Assembly (NCBI RefSeq): GCF_003473485.1
Contig: NC_053049.1
Location: forward strand, 12,958,001 to 13,022,000
Length of the DNA: 64,000 nucleotides
Direction of reading: 5' to 3'
Source of the DNA: Medicago truncatula
Lineage: Eukaryota > Streptophyta > Magnoliopsida > Fabales > Fabaceae
The notes beneath the pieces were generated by a model, which saw only the letters and a list, made by a program, of their open reading frames with translations, was not told where the DNA came from and made no database searches. Shown piece after piece: positions 37,741-48,597 of this stretch (positions are counted from its first letter, which is position 1; the number at the start of each line of letters is the position of its first letter). The position numbers were made by a program, and so were the translations under genes.

Positions 37741-38120
37741 GGTAGTGCTCATGAATCAGAATTCTAGTTAGAAGGAATAATGATTAGAACTTCTGATTAG
37801 ATCACCCTATGATGGAGTTGATCCTCTGATCAGGTGAATAGAGCAAGCACATTATCTGTATGTTGTTCATCAAGAAGGAGAACACAGGGAAAACGACAAA
37901 TGTGCACCCAATATATAAAGTTTGGTTTAGTATAATCCTAGGTTGTTTGATGCCTAGAGATTCAAGCATTGATAATATCAAATGGGATCATAAGCACATC
38001 ATTTTCTTTCTAGCAAGAAAGCAAAAAGATGAGCCTTCCTTATTTTATGTTCAGCTATTTCAAATAGTGCATTGTGGACTCAAGGTTGGCAAAGAAGAAA
38101 TATATCCCTTATGAAAGGCA
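37741..38120 (+). mobile_element. retroelement coding debris
   Basis: The frame at 37860-38114 (HPIYKVWFSIILGCLMPRD, HIIFFLARKQKDEPSLFYV) resembles a plant transposon-associated domain that I recognise only loosely. It has no neighbouring support as a host gene. Confidence 0.3.
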
Positions 38121-39590
38121 ATTTGATTACAAAATTTGGCAAGTGCCCTAAATCGTTTCAAGTAATAAAGGGATAAGTAAAATCGTCTCCACATGGATTG
38201 TTGTTTCAAGTAAGCAACTAGCTAAAATTATTCAAAACAGTAAAAAAAAAAAACAAATTAAATGGAGGGAGGTTTAATTTTGATTTGATTGCACAAACCA
38301 GTTTAGTTTGATTGAAGAAAAGTAAATAGTTTTGATTGTAGAGTGTAGCGGTGGTTAGAATTCCTTAAATTCCCTCTATATTCTTGTTAGATTAAATTTA
38401 ATTATGTATTAGTTATGATATAAGGGTTCTATTTAGGTGATGAGTTTGTGGGATATACGCGATATACAGGTATAAGGTCATCAATCCTAGGGTCCGTACA
38501 CTTTCATAAGTTTGTTAGAGTGGATCCTTACTCTCTCAAAGGCAATTGAAACATAAAAGAAATGGTATTACTAAATTGTCATATAAAGGCTCCACGTCGT
38601 CTATGAATCTTAGAAGTACACCACATACCCATTCTATCCTTAGTAGTCATACATAGGGATAACCCTAACTCTATCTTACTAAGGATAAAGAATAAAGTTT
38701 ACAATGCAACGTTCAAAAAAGTTGACAAGAAATATCTTCTATGGCCCCCTGTTTCTGTGCTCAATTAAGATACCCTAGGTATGTCAAATTCTCAAGGTTT
38801 TCCAAGAGCATTAATATATTTGCATATAAAAATTAAATAAATCTCAAAACATGACTGAATAAAAGACTTGAATTAAATTGATCCAAGAAACAATAGAGGT
38901 TCATTTTAGAATCCTACCCAATTAAGGTTTAGTTACTCATGATAACTTTTTTTGAACAAGGTTACTCATGATAACTAAAAACAAATTACAAAAGAAATAA
39001 AACATACTATAAGGAAAGAGGTTGATGTGAGACTCCTCCATTGATGCTCCTAGCAGCTGTCTTTCTCTTGAACTGCTTTGTTCTGAATGAAAATTTGTGA
39101 TTGAGAGGAGTTGTTTTTATAGGCTGATTTTCAAGTGAGTTTGGGCTGAAAAATTGGGATTTTTCCAAAAACCGTTACTAAAAAACAACAAAATGTGTGG
39201 ACCATGATGGTAATTTTAGTGAAATTGGAAAGTATACCAAATGATACCAAGTAGGAGGAAACCTAGGTGTCACCTTCCACTTGCAGCTGACAATATCCCA
39301 GAATTGTATCTAAGTTTCCTAATCTGGAAGCTAATGTCCCTTTGGTGCCTTTGAGGCATGAAGATATGCTCATCACTGCTCATATGACTGTTCATTCTAT
39401 GTCAACTTCTGAGTTCCATAACTTGAAGACTTAAATCAGGGTTGAATTAACATCTCAAAGAGTCACTCAAGTTCAGATGAGAGCCTAGATGCATACATAG
39501 TTAGAAAATCAAGTTGCATCGAAATCTCAACTAGATAGTTGATGTTTCCACAAACACTATGCGTTTTTAAGGGTGGAATGGATAAATGCA
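38120..39590 (-). mobile_element. gypsy-like LTR fragment, third copy
   Basis: The end near 38140 (TTTGGCAAGTGCCCTAAATCG, then TAATAAAGGGATAAG) matches in layout the LTR end at 48600-48680 (TTTGGCAAGTGTACCAAATTC). The rest is typical leader/LTR sequence with no domain. It is oriented like the element at 47640-48597. Confidence 0.5.
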
Positions 39591-40309
39591 AGTATACACT
39601 ATCCAAGTTATAATATAAAAAGTTATCAATCCTTCATGGACTGTGGCGCTATAGATTCATATAGCTTTCTAGTAAATAACTTGTTTGTAAGAAAATAAAA
39701 TAAATCATAAGTGTCATTAACAATAAAGCAAAGATAATAAGTTGTGAACACAGTTAAAAAGACATAGAAGTTCTAAAAGATGAAAGAGTGTTTTAAATGA
39801 CTTTCAGGAAACCTGGTGGCCTTAAGGGTTTGTACACTAAGCCATCATGCTAAGCATGGGAAGACACACCATGACCGAAGTACAATCACAGTACTTAATA
39901 TGCAACATTACTAGGTTATGTCATTAGTAGCTCTCCAACGATGGAAGCTTCTAAGCCTGACATATGACTAATATACTAAATAGATCACAACGCTTCTCAT
40001 GGTTCCTCTAAGATCTAATTGGGATTCAAGAAGTCTCTTTTGTTCCCGCCACCTTTACAGATACTTAGGGACGTAATTCATATCAAACACACATTTTTCA
40101 TTCTCGTCATAATTAAGTCTAAGGAAATTATAACATCACAAATAAAAGAAATAAAAGTGATCAAGTTTTACCTTTAAAGATTTTAAGTTCAAACAATTTA
40201 TTTGAAAGAAGCACAAAGCTATAACTGTATAAATCATAAGCGAAGAATATTGGTTTACTATCATTGTAGATGCTCTAATAAGCACTATCAATATTCATTT
40301 TGAGGACCC
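39591..40309. other. intergenic, repeat debris
   Basis: No gene. Probably continues the degraded LTR-element sequence, but no end was found. Confidence 0.3.
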
Positions 40310-40690
40310 CCGCTAAAGGTTTACTCCATACCAGTGATGTAGTGATGTTACCACTTGTTTTCATCCATGAAATTATAAATTTCCTCAACTTGATTGAGAA
40401 TTTGAGCCCAAAGAGTGGGGTCATGTCAGAGTGTCGAGAAAATACAACTCTTCACAACATATTAAGAGCAACATCAAACAATAACTACCATGGAAAAATC
40501 ATATTATGAGTGTTGTTAGTTAAGAGATTCCATTCAAACAAAGCCAAAGTTTCCAAGCTATAGAATTTACTCCAAATATCATCTTTAATAATACTTATCC
40601 CAAAAAGATTTCACATCATGGCAATCTCTAAGGATAGTACTAAATTACAACGAGGACATATATTATCTGCAAACATAGCTCGTTTTAATG
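40310..40690 (-). mobile_element. LINE zf-RVT fragment
   Basis: Minus strand gives ADNICPRCNLVLS, then KDDIWSKFYSLETLALFEW-like stretches, with stops. This is a scrap of the zinc-knuckle region of a LINE ORF2. A degraded SINE head (GGTTGGGGTTCAAATCTC) abuts it at 40675-40760. Confidence 0.55.
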
Positions 40691-40760
40691 GTGGTTGGGG
40701 TTCAAATCTCAAACCTTATACATATTTTATATTATTCATACCAACTGAATTAAGTTCATA

Positions 40761-41371
40761 AGGACTCTGCAGATATATCTCTATAACTGTGATCATACAA
40801 ACCTCTATATAAATTTTAAAATATTTTATCATATTTGGTTCCTAGGACACTTTCATATTGTTTGTTAATTACCATATCAAGTAAACTATGATACCTTTTT
40901 ATGTCTTATAAACAAGATGCAATGGTTCTAATCCATATTACATATATGGACAAAAAGCACAAATTACAACTGTCCCTACTATTCACTACCAGCAAGACAA
41001 GGGCAGAGCAATAGTAACAATGAGTTGGTATATGTCCCAAATTGCTGCATGTGATCAAGAAAGTATCAAACAAATATGGACCCCACATTGATATGAGTCA
41101 ACTCACATATCGTCTACTAAACGACATCCTTCTAATTAATTGAAAAGACCCCTCAAATCACAAGATTCACAAATTCCTCAATTTCACTCATAGTAAGACA
41201 TAAAATATATATAACCCATGATTAAGTTAATCATTAAGAACCATCCATGCTTCTACACTTTTTTGTCTCATTCCCTCTCCATAACTATTATCATTATAAT
41301 ATTCTACATCCACCACAAGTTGAATATTAGTCCCACACTATTCATATTGGACCATCTTAATGGCAAGCGTA
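40761..41371. other. intergenic, no gene seen
   Basis: The minus-strand frame at 40906-41088 is short and without a domain. Nothing else recognised. Confidence 0.35.
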
Positions 41372-41555
41372 CAGTGGCGGATCTTTAATTTTTTTTTTTT
41401 TGTCCCAAATATTTTTAGAATATATATAAATCCGTTTTAAGATATTAACGAAATTATGAATTAGCTTAGTAGTTTATTTTCCTAGAACTACCATAGAGAA
41501 CTTTTAAGATCAATTCCCAGTGGCACCTGCAGGTCTTCATTAAAATCCGTCACTG
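41372..41555. mobile_element. short hAT-type MITE
   Basis: Ends CAGTGGCGGATC and, reverse complemented, CAGTGACGGATTTTAAT; 184 bp, non-coding. The flanks CAAGCGTA (41364-41371) and CAAACATA (41556-41563) are a possible 8-bp target duplication with two changes. The CAGTGGCGGA end is typical of plant hAT elements. Confidence 0.6.
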
Positions 41556-41883
41556 CAAACATATGAACTTTTAAGATTCAATATCTGTTAGGTATTTTTA
41601 TTGAGGAGAATTTTTTTTAAAATTTTATAAGACTCAGAGTTTCACTTAAGCCCATCAATCTTAAGTAACCTAAAATGACTGTCTCATTGCGAATGCTCTT
41701 AGTATACTACCTCCACAATCTTCCAAAATTCACCCGCATGGAGCACCCCATATATCTATGTTATTAGTTATATGGCTTGATATCATTGAGATCTCCACCT
41801 AGAAGCTACCTCCCTCCTTCTTCTCATTCTCCCACACCTTTAAAATATAATCCACTCCCTTTATCCCCTCACTCTCACACTCT

Positions 41884-42100
41884 TCAATTCTCTACCAACC
41901 CTATCATTCCATTCATTACTTTTCTCCTCTATCTTTATATTAGTCACCATCATTGTAGTTGCATTGCAACCCTTTGTTGTTACAAAAAGTTGCAATTCTC
42001 CACCAACCTATCATTTCATTCATTACTTTTTATCTCCCAATTTAAATTAGTAACCAAGAACAATCATCATTTAAAGTGACATTGCAATCCATTGTTATTA
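41884..42100. repeat. imperfect ~108-bp tandem duplication
   Basis: CAATTCTCTACCAACC at 41884 and CAATTCTCCACCAACC at 41992 each start a similar stretch running through TTCATTACTTTT to a TTGCATTGCAACC- or GACATTGCAATCC-type end. It lies in the leader/promoter of the gene at 42234. Confidence 0.6.
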
Positions 42101-42233
42101 TAAGAGAATCACAGTCAAATACAACTGATACAACTTTATCAAGAGTCTAGCGACGAAACTCCACGTACTTATAAGTGGTGAATTGCGGGTTCGAATCTTA
42201 CAAAAATAAAACTAAACATTCCTCTTTTTGAAA

Positions 42234-44873
42234 ATGGAGGTGCAACAAAGAAGATTCAACACCATGGAGAGAAGACCAAGAATGTTGAAGGATTTCCTAA
42301 GTGAGAATCCAAATTCAGACTCAAACTCATGTTCCTCAAGTGGATTCAAATCACTTCCAAGAACATCAAAACCATTTACCAACTCCATTCAAATCCACCA
42401 CACACATTCATCATCAAAATTTCAAGCCCTAATAAAAACCATAAAAAACAACGTTACATTCTTCAAAATCACAAAACCACCCTCCACCATCCTCTCACTA
42501 CCACGAACCTTATCACGCAAGTTATCATCAAAGCGAAGAAAAACAAGCCAAAGATGCAAAGGTGAAAGAGAAATCGAAATCGAAACCAGCACGGTGAAAA
42601 TCAAAGACATCATACGTTGGAAATCGTTTCGAGATATACAACAACCGTCGACGATTCCATCACCGCCATTATCACCTTTTGATTATCGGCGTTATGTGAC
42701 GGAATCGTCGACGGTTACTACTGCGACGACTTGTTGTGGTAGCAGCAGCGACGGTGATTCTAGTTGGAGTGACGGTGATTTTTTTAGTGAGTTGTGGGAT
42801 GCAGAAAACGACGACGTTGAAGAGAGTGGAAAAAAATTGTTTTCATCTTTTTTTGTCGGCAAGGATTTGGTGGCATCGTTCGTTGGGGACAAGGTGAATA
42901 ATTATTAAGTGCATGCATTTATTTTGTTTTTAGCGTTGATTTTTTTTTTTTTTATAGAAAAAAACAATGGGACCTATATTTTATGCACTATACCTTTATT
43001 ATTATTCCGATAGAATATGATAGAATATTATGCTATTATTTAATTAAATTAAATATAGGTGATTTTATGCAGTGAGATAAATTTTGATTGTTATTGTATT
43101 TTTTATTAATATTTAATTAATAAAAAGTTAATTATTGAAAAATATATTAAAGAAATAATGATGGTTAGACAATAGTTGTTTTATTTATTTTATTTTCTCT
43201 GTCGGTGGGAGGCTACTGCCTGCTGGGGCAGTTGTATAGAGTACTATATTTTATTTGTGGCCAAATAATTTATTGTCAAATTTCATAAAACAAAATAATT
43301 TATGGTCAAATCAATATATTCGATATTTTTTTTCTTATGAATTTGATGTTTGTGTGCTGAATTATCTAACATAAACACATGATTCTTTTATGAATTTGCT
43401 AATGACAATAATAATTATAAAAGAAAAACCATTACCACCAAACTAACAATGTTATTTTTATTTTTTTTGTAACATCTAACGTTGCTATTAGGATTATTGT
43501 TTTGCTGATAATAACCTGTATGTAATCTCGACAGGATGATTTGACTTGCCAAGATGAACAACACAGTCCAGTTTCAGTTCTTCGGGTTGCAGAAAATGAA
43601 TTTTCAATCTTTGACCAAAGCCTTGCCAATATTGAAAGTAAGTTTCTTCTTTCCTTTCAATTAACCAATGTGTTATGCATTATTAGACCAACCAATACAA
43701 TTAGTAATTTTGTAAAATTGACAATGTTCTAAAAGTCTATAAAGCACGGACACTCTTCAGATTAGGCGTGTCCTGGTGTCGGACACGTGTAGTGTCTGAC
43801 ACCGATACACATCGACACATATAATTACACTTAATTATGTGTTTTTCTTAAATTATTAGCAGTGTCAACGTGTCGGTGTCTGTATCGTGTCCAATGTGTT
43901 ATGCATTATTAGACCAACCAATACAATTAGTAATTTTGTAAAATTGACAATGTTCTACAAGTCTATAAAGCACGGACAATCTTCAGATTAGGCGTGTCCT
44001 GGTGTCGGACACGTGTAGTGTCTGACACCGATACACACCAACATATATAATTACACTTAATTATGCGTTTTTCTTAAATTATTAGCGGTGTCAACGTGTC
44101 GGTGTCTATATCGTGTCCAATGTTCGTATCCCTATCCTTGTGCTTGAAAGAAAACAAAATTCAATAATCAACTATTTAATTCTTAGACCAATCATGACAT
44201 TTAACAATTTCAGTTGGATTATCTTATGCTATGCATATCGAAAAATATTTAGTTTTTAATTTTAGAAGCATAGCATAATTATTGTATTATTTTATTAGAG
44301 TAATACTAACAATGTTTCATTTTTGGAACAGGGAGAAAACAAAAAAAATTCAGACAAACTTCTGATAAATTTGAGAGCCATGCAAAATTTGACCTGGTAA
44401 CCTTAGATGAATGTCTCTCATTGGATGAGAATTCATACTATGGCGAAGAATATAAAGACGACGATAAGGAAGAGAAGGACCAAAAAACCGAAGAACAAGA
44501 TTGGATTGAGGAAAGGGCAAAGCAATTACTACATATTGTCAAAGCAACAAGTTCATCGGTGCAAAATTGCGACGACAATTTAGATATAGTTCTGCTGGAA
44601 TTTTTCAAGGAAGAACTAAGTGGTAATAGAAACCAAAAGAGGAATAATGAGGGGCTTGAGTTGGAGATAATGAAAATTGCTGAGGATTGGATAAATGAGT
44701 CATTTGAAAAAGCTTATGATATTGTGCATGTTAATAAAGATGCTTATATCAAGGAGATGGATAGGAGAGGTGGATGGAGTAGGTTTGATGAGGAGCAAGA
44801 TGAGTTGGTTATGGAGATTGAGGCAGCTATATTACAAAGTTTGATTGATGATATTTTGGACATGGATGGTTAA
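42234..44873 (+). CDS. DUF4378-type plant protein, three exons
   Basis: Exons 42234-42893, 43535-43637 and 44332-44873 join in frame to 434 residues. The start is the ATG of MEVQQRRF; a second in-frame Met (MERRPRMLKDFL) follows 11 codons on and could also be used. The N-terminal half is basic and Ser-rich with LKDFLSENP and NSCSSSGFKSLPR motifs. The middle has QHSPVSVLRV and an acidic stretch (EEYKDDDKEEKDQK). The C-terminal region (ERAKQLLHIVKATSS, MKIAEDWINESFEKAYDIV, FDEEQDELVMEIEAAILQSL) resembles the plant DUF4378 domain. Function is unknown; relatives include microtubule-associated TRM-like proteins, but nothing here proves that. Intron 2 carries a 226-bp tandem duplication. Confidence 0.82.
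43665..44122. repeat. 226-bp tandem duplication in an intron
   Basis: CCAATG followed by TGTTATGCATTATTAGACC starts at 43665 and 43891; the copies run 226 bp each, differ at few positions, and a third CCAATG marks the end at 44117. Each copy contains one GTGTCGGACACGTGTAG-type dispersed repeat. Removing one copy would leave a 468-bp intron. Confidence 0.9.
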
Positions 44874-45161
44874 TAGTTGAGACTTGAGAGGAACCTTTTT
44901 CACTCCTAAAAGTACTCCGAATGTAGATATTTGAAAAAATTAAAAATGCGGTTTTTGTGCTGTTTGGATGTATACTTCCAGAATCCTGTGTATATTTTAC
45001 GAAACATGTGGATTGGTAATGTTGTTCGCTAATGATTTCTCTTTCCGAAATTTAGATTAGATCAAATGCGCCATTTTCCACTCTTCTCGAACAAAAATGC
45101 TCCGATTTTACTGCGGTGTAGCCCTCGAAAAACAAAAAAATAGGTCTTTCACATAAATTTA
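44874..45161. other. 3' flank of DUF4378-type gene
   Basis: Probable 3' untranslated region, then unassigned sequence. Confidence 0.4.
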
Positions 45162-45695
45162 GGCTTAATTACACTTTTGGTCCTCGTGTTTTGGCCTACT
45201 CACGAAACTGGTTCTACCCTTTTAAAACAGAACAAAACGGTCATTCAATTATCATTTTTGTTGCATTTTTCGTCCTAACCCCCCATTTTATTCTCCAAAA
45301 ACGCAGAGAAATGACAGTTTTAGACCTACCCCCTATGCTCAACCATGAAATAAACAAGGAATAAAGCATGTGGGTACAAAGAATCCACTTTATTCAACAC
45401 ACTAACCAAGAAAACCATAATTTCTAAGATATGTTTTAAATTAGGTTTTTTTTGTTAGTGTGCTGAATAGAATAGATTCCTTGTACCCACATGTTTTATT
45501 CATTGTTGAGCATAGGGGTAGATCTAAAACCGCCTAAAACTGCAATTTCTCTGCGTTTCTGGAGTTTGAAAATAGGAGGTAGGACGAAAAATGCAACAAA
45601 AATGATAATTGAAGGACCGTTTTGTTCTGTTTTAAAAGAGCATGACTAGTTTCGTGAGTAGACCAAAACACGAGGACCAAAAGTGTAATTAAACC
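45162..45695. mobile_element. Mutator-like MITE with long inverted arms
   Basis: A perfect 9-bp target duplication ATAAATTTA (45153-45161, 45696-45704) flanks ends GGCTTAATTACACTTTTGG and, reverse complemented, GGTTTAATTACACTTTTGG. The arms pair for about 240 bp on each side. Long arms with a 9-bp duplication are typical of MULE-derived elements. No coding capacity. Confidence 0.88.
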
Positions 45696-45902
45696 ATAAA
45701 TTTATCTGTTGATTGAAATTCATTTGGACCATGCTAACTCTAATAATCTCCCTATGAAACCCTCATAAAGTTCACATGGATTGCTTTCCTTGTGGTAACT
45801 TGGGATTCAAGTCACAGTTTATGATGCTCTTGGAACTTGGTGATTTGAGAAGAAATGCTGCATAGGGGTTGTAATAGGTAGCTATATTTAGTTTATGACT
45901 TA

Positions 45903-46078
45903 AATTTTGGAGAGAAGTAAATGAATTCATAGATCTCAAGTCATAACTCATGGCTTCTTTTGTTTTATTGCAAGTCTTTAGGAAGTATTTAATTTTGGAG
46001 AGAAGTAAATGAATTCATATATCTCAAGTCATAACTCATGGCTTCTTTTGTTTTAATGCAAGTCTTTAGGAAGTATTT
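45903..46078. repeat. 88-bp tandem duplication
   Basis: Two adjacent copies starting near AATTTTGGAGAGAAGTAAAT (45903 and 45991) that differ at very few bases. Confidence 0.9.
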
Positions 46079-46140
46079 AATTGTTCCACAAATCTGTAAA
46101 ATAGGTTAACAAATATGCCTTTAATACATATATTTTCTTG

Positions 46141-46320
46141 CTAATGTAACAAAAAAATAATATCTTCTTGCTAATGTGTTGATTAGTATTAGTGCTCGTA
46201 TTATTTTATGTATGACATTATTTTTATATTGCTAACGTAACAAAAAATAAAATAATCTTGCTAAGGTGTTGATTAGTATTAGTACTGGTATTATTTTATG
46301 TATGACATTATTTTTAATTT
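46141..46320. repeat. 90-bp tandem duplication
   Basis: CTAATGTGTTGATTAGTATT at 46171 and CTAAGGTGTTGATTAGTATT at 46261 mark two units with a 90-bp period. It adjoins the SINE insertion at 46329. Confidence 0.8.
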
Positions 46321-46328
46321 GAGACATT

Positions 46329-46437
46329 TTTTTTTCCGTCAAGTAGCCAGGTTGTTAGAATGTGCGGTATTCGTGGTTCGAATCCCGATCCCTGTATATA
46401 ACAATGTATTATCTCTGCCAACTGAGCTATGTTCATG
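46329..46437 (-). mobile_element. tRNA-derived SINE with 8-bp TSD
   Basis: Minus strand: box A ATAGCTCAGTTGGCAGAG, box B GGATTCGAACC, ending in a T-run/A-tail at 46329-46335. The target duplication is GAGACATT at 46321-46328 and 46438-46445. It belongs to the same family as the copies at 21335 and 33312. Confidence 0.85.
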
Positions 46438-46503
46438 GAGACATTACTACAACAAGGGAAAACTCAATCTTTTAAGGGTCCAGATTGATCTTACAATGTC
46501 TAG

Positions 46504-46761
46504 ATGTTGAGTATCATCGTCCATCAAACGTCTCAAATGGAAGCAATGAGGGTGGAAAATGTTGAGTATCATGGTCCATCAAACATCTCAAATGGAAGCG
46601 TCTGGTTTACCCATATGAAGCTAAAAAAAGACAACAATGTGAGAATCATGTTCTTAATATTTGGTCAATACAGTTCTAAAGAACCAATCGAGTTGGATGC
46701 TTCCATGGTCAGATATTTTGAAGATTTTCAGAAAAGTTTAATCCGGCTCATGACTACGTAG
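46504..46761 (+). pseudogene. repeat-derived ORF fragment
   Basis: An 85-codon frame (VEYHGPSNISNGSVWF, IFGQYSSKEPIELDASMV) resembles proteins repeated in legume genomes and presumably comes from a transposon; I cannot name the family. Its start contains a 55-bp tandem duplication (46506 and 46561). It lacks the rest of such proteins. Confidence 0.4.
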
Positions 46762-47639
46762 AAATCAAGACATGCATGAATAGATCACATGAAGATTTAA
46801 GCTTGGGTGATCCATGACCTTTTATGTGTGTTTTATCATGTTGTTTTACGGTGTTGGATTATGTTTGTTAATTTATTATGTCGTCAAATTTGTGTGTTTA
46901 GGCAAAGCATAATAAGGGGATACTAGGGTTCAGTATCGTATTCTAGTGTGTTTAGACTGATTATTGGATGCCTTGAGAATGCTTTCAAGGTTGCTATTTA
47001 TAGTAGTCTGAGGGTTGGATAAACCCTCTATTTTAGGCGTTTAGTTATGGGTATAAGGATGCTTATACAGGGATAAGGATGGTTATTTAGGTATTTTATC
47101 CGGCTCTAGAATGTACTCATAGGCGTCGCCTTGTGTGCTCGGGCCCTCTGGGAGGGTGCTTTCTCTATTTTCAGCCCTTATGAAAGGCCTTGTGTCCTTT
47201 ATCCGGGTTTTCCCAGTCCACAAGCCTCCCAAGCACGAGCCTTGGGACTAGGCGAAATGTTTTGAGTCTGAATACGAGGCGTATTGTTATGTGTTCCTTT
47301 GTTCTGGCTCGTTCCAACTCATCTATGCTCTTTGAGGGGTGTCTGGGTTTTGTTTCTGGGTTTTCCCGGCCCATAAGCCCCCAAGCAGGTGGCTTGGTAC
47401 GAGGCGAGGTGATTTAAGAGTTTTTCAACTTCAAGCGGGTGTTCCCTTTACTATATGAGTCGGCGTGATGATATGATGCCATATCTGATCTGACGGTCGA
47501 ATTTCGCTCTTTTCATTTCCACTGATGTGTTGCTATCTCGAGGTTATTTCCGTACACTTCCCTGTTAGTAATCATGCAAGCAGCCACCTCCTTGGAACTT
47601 TTGACAAACCCTTGCTGAAATCTTTGTTACCGAACTGGT
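46762..47639. mobile_element. GC-richer repeat sequence, unclassified
   Basis: 47100-47520 is clearly less AT-rich than its surroundings and contains two related blocks: CAAGCACGAGCCTTGGGAC ... AGGCGAAATG near 47235 and CAAGCAGGTGGCTTGGTAC ... AGGCGAGGTG near 47383, each after GGGTTTTCCC. It looks like part of an LTR element. The two overlapping frames (47171-47417) are not considered genes. Confidence 0.35.
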
Positions 47640-48597
47640 AAAATTTCAAGAAAATTAAATTCATTAAAATCAAACAAGTTCAGATGCATTACAAAATTGG
47701 GGACTTATACAATATTATTCAATACACTCTTCAAATATGAATCGATACAAAAGGGAACAACAGAAACAAATAACAAAGCCGGGAAAAGGATGGGTTGCCT
47801 CCCATCAAGCACTTTATTTTATGTCATTGAGCTTGACGCTTCAACCATTGTTAGGGTGGAAAAATGATAGAAAAAAATATGGCATCATTCTTCTTCCTCT
47901 TGTTTGGTAGGAATTCTATGAACTTCATACAAAGAAGCATATGCTCCCATGCTCCAGTTGCTAAATCTTTGTCATTTGAGCTCTCCCACCTTAAAGAAGG
48001 ACATGTATCCATTTGCACATGAGTTAGTTCTTCAAACCCTATTTGTTGAGACTTCAGGTAGAGACCAACATTCATCACTTGTGGATTGTCTTCCACCACA
48101 GTAGCCTGACACTCGGTCTCCATCTCAACCAAATTCTTCTGAGACTCATATGCTTTCTCAACAAGATCACCACACTGAACTTCAAATTTCTTAAATGAAA
48201 CTTGATTTGACATCAAAAAATCATCTAAAATATTTTGAAGTTGAGTATTGTAATCGATGTTGAGTGCCTCTTTATTCCCTTTACAATCACTACCCTGATA
48301 CTTTTCCTCATAAAGATCAAATTTCACATTTAATCTTGCGAGTTTATAGTCCCAATGTCTTATCTTCCAAGATAGCAGATATTTTTCATACAACAGCGTA
48401 GCAATTTCTTCTGTGTCATAAAGGTCAGACTTGTCTATCATAGCTAAACATGAAGGTATCAAATCATTAAAAAAAAAAAAAAAAATCAATTTTTTTTTTC
48501 AATATATAAACAAAAATATAAATGACAGAAATCGTAAATAATAACGAAATTGCCTCGTTGAAATAATTTAACAGTCCCCAGCAACGGCGCCAAAAAC
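47640..48597 (-). mobile_element. gypsy-like element A: internal region with orphan ORF
   Basis: Minus strand: a primer-binding-like TGGCGCCGTTGCTGGGGAC lies at about 48574-48592, directly after the LTR. The long frame 47851-48489 follows (DTEEIATLLYEKYLLSWKI, ILDDFLMSNQVSFKKFEVQ, DLVEKAYESQKNLVEMET, HVQMDTCPSL), then GGGAGGCAACCCATCC near 47805, a motif often seen after the coding part of Athila/Tat-type elements. No protease, RT or integrase is present. The same ORF occurs, broken, at 57045-57475 (plus), so it is a transposon ORF and not a host gene. Its role is unknown. Confidence 0.65.

Noticed and set aside
47171..47417. Two overlapping frames on opposite strands
   Set aside because: Caused by the GC-richer repeat; no domain and no start context.
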